Part shown: positions 61,858 through 64,000 of the stretch, one piece after another
How positions within the stretch are numbered: the stretch's first letter is position 1
Layout: the number at the start of each line of letters is the position of its first letter
DNA from: Tectiglobus sp965247245
GTDB taxonomy: Bacteria; Pseudomonadota; Alphaproteobacteria; Rhizobiales; Hyphomicrobiaceae
Direction: 5' to 3'
Length of the DNA: 64,000 bases
Assembly: GCA_965247245.1 (NCBI GenBank)
Contig: CBDFGV010000003.1
Coordinates: forward strand, 248,001-312,000
Made by a program: the position numbers and the translations under genes
The notes under the pieces: model-generated
What the model saw: the letters and a program-made list of their open reading frames with translations, nothing else
The model's database searches: none
Told to the model about the DNA's origin: nothing

Positions 61858-63591
61858 ATGCGCCTAATAATGCTAGTGATGGGGATCGCCATCGGGTTGG
61901 CAATTGGGGCGCCAGCGTTTGGAATATACTGGGATTTTGCTATAAGCGGGCTGGAGCGACACGCGATCCTGCTAGTCTCTTCCCTCCTATTTGCCACGAT
62001 ACTAATGCTCGTCATCTTTACGTTGGGACGAAGGGTGTTGCTAAGATTGATGGGGGTGAAAGACTTCTCAGCAAAAGAGATTGCGGATCGTGCTAACGAA
62101 GTAATCTGGAGCGTGGTTGATGGAGATCGCGAAGAGCTCCAGCATCGATCAGGGGAGCTACTTCGACAAAGTGCAGCACTGATTACATTCACCCAATTCT
62201 ATAAGTGGATGTTTGGAGTGTTGCTCACCATCATTGTTGGGCTCGGGGGAGCCTTGGGCACCATCGTACTGCTTAAACAGAACGAGAAAATAGGTGAGCA
62301 GACCAAGGTCTTAGAACGACAGCGCGAAATTGCTGAAGAGGAATTGACAACAACGCGAACAGCAGAGCTTGATAGGATTGCTGAGGCACTGAAGTCATTC
62401 TCAACAAGCCTTACCGATAGTGATCGCTCAAACCTGTATGCAGTCTTCAATCGTTGCCGTGACATTAGTGAAAACACGAGACCTAGCCCCGAGCTGAATC
62501 AGAACTTGGTGTTTCGAATAACAACGGTACAGAACAGGATTGCTCTGGCGCTAAGCACAGCGCAGACCTCACGCCAGCATCACCGTATATTGCGATCGCA
62601 GGTATTCCGCATGATTGTGCAGTCTGGGATGCCTTTAGCTGCATTTGATGCCTCGTCAATTCAGAGAATTGATGCGGCCAATCGGGTGTTCGTGAGGCCT
62701 GACATCAGCTCCTTCGATGCCAAGGAGTCAAATTGGAGTGGCGCTCGCTTTGTCGGTCCATGCATCTATTACAGCAACTTGACGCGATCATCTTTCAAAT
62801 ATGCCAGCTTCGAGCAAGCCAAGCTATCGAGCGTAAACTTCGCAGAGTCCGACTTAAGCGACGCCACGTTCGAGAACTCAACAATAGACGGTGGAGGCGT
62901 TCGTCTAGGCTTGAGCTATGATGGTCTGAAACCGCCCAGAGACATCAAGGCTTTGCGTTTGCGGGCAGGTCTACAGGCCAAGCAACGGCTTCAGTCCGCA
63001 GAGACTTGGTGGCAATGGTTGTTGGAGCACGTGTCGAGATTCGGTGCCTATTTCCAGGGAGCCAATGCAAAGGCATTCGATGGACCGATTGACGGTTTGC
63101 CGAGACGAAGCGATCACACCGATCCAGACCGCTTTGTCAAAACTAGAACTGGGTCTTTCATAATGGCGCTCATGCCCGAAGTTTCGTTTGTTGGCGGTTC
63201 CGTCACGAGCACGTCGTTCGCTCTTGCCAACATGCAGCGTGCGCAATTCGTCGAGACCAGATTTGAAAGTGTCACCTTTAGGGGTGCGGATCTGTCAGGA
63301 TCGAGATTTCCAGGTGCTCTGATCAGAGGCGACATGTCATTCGCCAATGCAAACATGACTGACGTGGATTTTCGTCTGGACAGGAAGTCTGATCTCTCGG
63401 GGGCGTTATTTGAGGGAGCATCTATGAAGCGAACACTAGTTGATGGACTCGATTTTGGGAGCAATAAATCACTACAACTAAGACAGCTGCAGCAGGCTTG
63501 TGTTGCCAGTGACAACTATCCGAGGTGGCAAGGAAAGACTATCAAACTTAAGAAGTGCCCTGACCCAAACGATGCACCACAAGGGCAATAG
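61858..63591 (+). CDS. Membrane protein with coiled coil and pentapeptide-like repeats
   Basis: A 577-aa protein. Two N-terminal membrane segments (about residues 4-23 and 36-56), a third at 117-138 followed by a coiled coil at 139-182 (NEKIGEQTKVLERQREIAEE), then two blocks of pentapeptide-like repeats: about 282-345 (SSFKYASFEQAKLSSVNFAE) and 441-530 (FRGADLSGSRF, FANANMTDVDF). A charged linker separates the blocks. GGGAG lies about eight bases before the ATG. Membrane-anchored pentapeptide proteins are seen near stress or defence genes; the role here is unknown. Confidence 0.7.
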   Translation: MRLIMLVMGIAIGLAIGAPAFGIYWDFAISGLERHAILLVSSLLFATILMLVIFTLGRRVLLRLMGVKDFSAKEIADRANEVIWSVVDGDREELQHRSGELLRQSAALITFTQFYKWMFGVLLTIIVGLGGALGTIVLLKQNEKIGEQTKVLERQREIAEEELTTTRTAELDRIAEALKSFSTSLTDSDRSNLYAVFNRCRDISENTRPSPELNQNLVFRITTVQNRIALALSTAQTSRQHHRILRSQVFRMIVQSGMPLAAFDASSIQRIDAANRVFVRPDISSFDAKESNWSGARFVGPCIYYSNLTRSSFKYASFEQAKLSSVNFAESDLSDATFENSTIDGGGVRLGLSYDGLKPPRDIKALRLRAGLQAKQRLQSAETWWQWLLEHVSRFGAYFQGANAKAFDGPIDGLPRRSDHTDPDRFVKTRTGSFIMALMPEVSFVGGSVTSTSFALANMQRAQFVETRFESVTFRGADLSGSRFPGALIRGDMSFANANMTDVDFRLDRKSDLSGALFEGASMKRTLVDGLDFGSNKSLQLRQLQQACVASDNYPRWQGKTIKLKKCPDPNDAPQGQ

Positions 63592-63709
63592 CTGACGCGG
63601 TAATTAGGATCCGCAATCCCTAGAGAGTGTGGCAGGGCTTATGTCGGGTGTATCGAGTTTCCCATATACACGATAAGACCTGTTATTGAACAGCCCGCTA
63701 ATTTAGAAA

Positions 63710-63726
63710 CTACGCATTTTGCGTAC
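63710..63726. promoter_or_regulatory. Palindrome copy 2, candidate operator
   Basis: CTACGCA-TTT-TGCGTAC, a 6-bp perfect inverted repeat with a 3-nt spacer. Its 15-bp core is the reverse complement of the core at 53555-53569. It lies 163 bases before the ATG of the last gene, in the 297-bp gap after the pentapeptide gene. Confidence 0.5.
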
Positions 63727-63793
63727 ATCGATGCGCAGCATTATCTAGGGCTGTGAAAAAAACAAAAAAAATTACGAAACCTTAAAATAATAG

Positions 63794-63822
63794 TTGACGC
63801 CAGAAACCGTTTGAGTTAGAAA
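63794..63822 (+). promoter_or_regulatory. Sigma-70-like promoter
   Basis: TTGACG at 63794 and TAGAAA at 63817 with 17-bp spacing, after a very A/T-rich tract (63753-63793). The predicted transcript start is about 63829, right before an intrinsic terminator. Confidence 0.5.
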
Positions 63823-63827
63823 ACATC

Positions 63828-63878
63828 ATGGCAAAAGTCCGCGCGAAACTCGTTTTCGGCGGGCTTTTTTGTTTTTGA
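63828..63878 (+). promoter_or_regulatory. Leader with intrinsic terminator and 16-codon frame, candidate attenuator or small RNA
   Basis: AAGTCCGC (63835-63842) pairs with GCGGGCTT (63859-63866), with an inner CGAAA/TTTCG helix and then a T-run, a strong terminator. The same bases encode MAKVRAKLVFGGLFCF, which ends in TGA ten bases before the next ATG. Confidence 0.45.
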
Positions 63879-63888
63879 AGGTGGAAAA

Positions 63889-64000
63889 ATGGAACACAAT
63901 CAGAAAGTTAGCGAGGTTTCACAGCCAAAACCAGATGCGTTTGTTCGATTGAGCGACTTTACGCGGGCGTGGGGCCTTACACGATATGCCGTTGTGCAAA
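63889..64000 (+). CDS. Putative HTH/AlpA-like DNA-binding protein, cut by the window end
   Basis: Only 37 codons are inside the window: ATG 63889 with GAAGGTGG just upstream. The visible part ends DAFVRLSDFTRAWGLTRYAV, which reads like the start of a helix-turn-helix (LSDFTRAWGLTRYAV). It is probably a small regulator or excisionase of the element. The right end of the island lies beyond it. Confidence 0.5.
   Translation, partial: MEHNQKVSEVSQPKPDAFVRLSDFTRAWGLTRYAVVQ

Noticed and set aside
61677..62096. 139-aa open frame overlapping the pentapeptide-repeat gene start
   Set aside because: More than half overlaps the well-supported gene in another frame; no convincing start site.
52050..63820. 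Shared GTTTGAGTTAG after TTGACG at 52044 and 63794 as att copies
   Set aside because: Only 11 bp is shared, spacing from TTGACG differs (1 versus about 10 bases), and neither is the tRNA 3' sequence; more likely similar promoter text or chance.
1..64000. CRISPR array or rRNA genes
   Set aside because: No regularly spaced repeat series and no rRNA-like stretch seen on reading both strands.

Overview
The window looks like a chromosomal segment of an alphaproteobacterium, most likely of the order Hyphomicrobiales (Rhizobiales). The reasons are the core gene order rpoZ-rsh-pdxJ-acpS-lepB-rnc-era-recO, an LdtR-type MarR regulator next to an L,D-transpeptidase gene, the nrdR-ribD-ribE-ribBA-ribH-nusB-thiL run, and a BMP-type nucleoside ABC transporter. 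The genus cannot be fixed from sequence alone.

Layout. 0.1-7.7 kb is a housekeeping operon: omega subunit, stringent response, vitamin B6, ACP activation, signal peptidase, RNase III, Era and RecO. 7.8-12.5 kb is a four-gene nucleoside-type ABC importer. 12.5-25.5 kb mixes core genes (parC, bpt, hemB, a hydroxyisobutyryl-CoA hydrolase homologue) with many exported cell-envelope proteins: a CAP protein, an M15-like peptidase, a trypsin-like protease with two peptidoglycan-binding repeats, an extensin-like protein, and the ldtR/ldtP pair. 25.7-31.4 kb is the riboflavin cluster with nrdR, nusB and thiL, followed by hppA (proton-pumping pyrophosphatase). 34-41.6 kb carries a glycosyltransferase, bamE, a cytochrome bc1 chaperone homologue, a DUF177 protein, plsX, fabH, ihfA, a MerR regulator and a phosphopantetheinyl transferase. 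41.6-50.7 kb is an accessory metabolic block: GST, epimerase, NTF2-like, quinone reductase, enolase-superfamily enzyme, sterol desaturase-like enzyme, molybdopterin oxidoreductase, a FrnE/DsbA-like protein and a VOC protein.

50.9-64 kb begins with tRNA-Pro(GGG), a parS-like site, a universal stress protein and tRNA-Ser(GCU). A genomic island starts at the 3' end of the tRNA-Ser gene. It holds a tyrosine integrase, a small putative DNA-binding protein, a replication-protein-like gene, a small protein with an SSB-like acidic tail, an unknown two-gene cassette containing a nitrilase-fold protein, a small acidic protein, a membrane protein with pentapeptide-like repeats, and the start of another putative DNA-binding gene. 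No capsid, packaging or conjugation genes are visible, and the right end lies outside the window. The island is best described as a satellite-like integrative element with cargo.

The strongest unusual signals are two. First, an in-frame TGA replaces the first cysteine of the CPWC active site in the FrnE/DsbA-like gene at 49.6 kb; it is followed by a small stem-loop built like a bacterial SECIS upper stem, which suggests a selenoprotein (the alternative is a nonsense mutation). Second, the nitrilase-like plus unknown gene pair at 57.6-60.5 kb sits where defence cargo is often found and matches no named system that I recognise.
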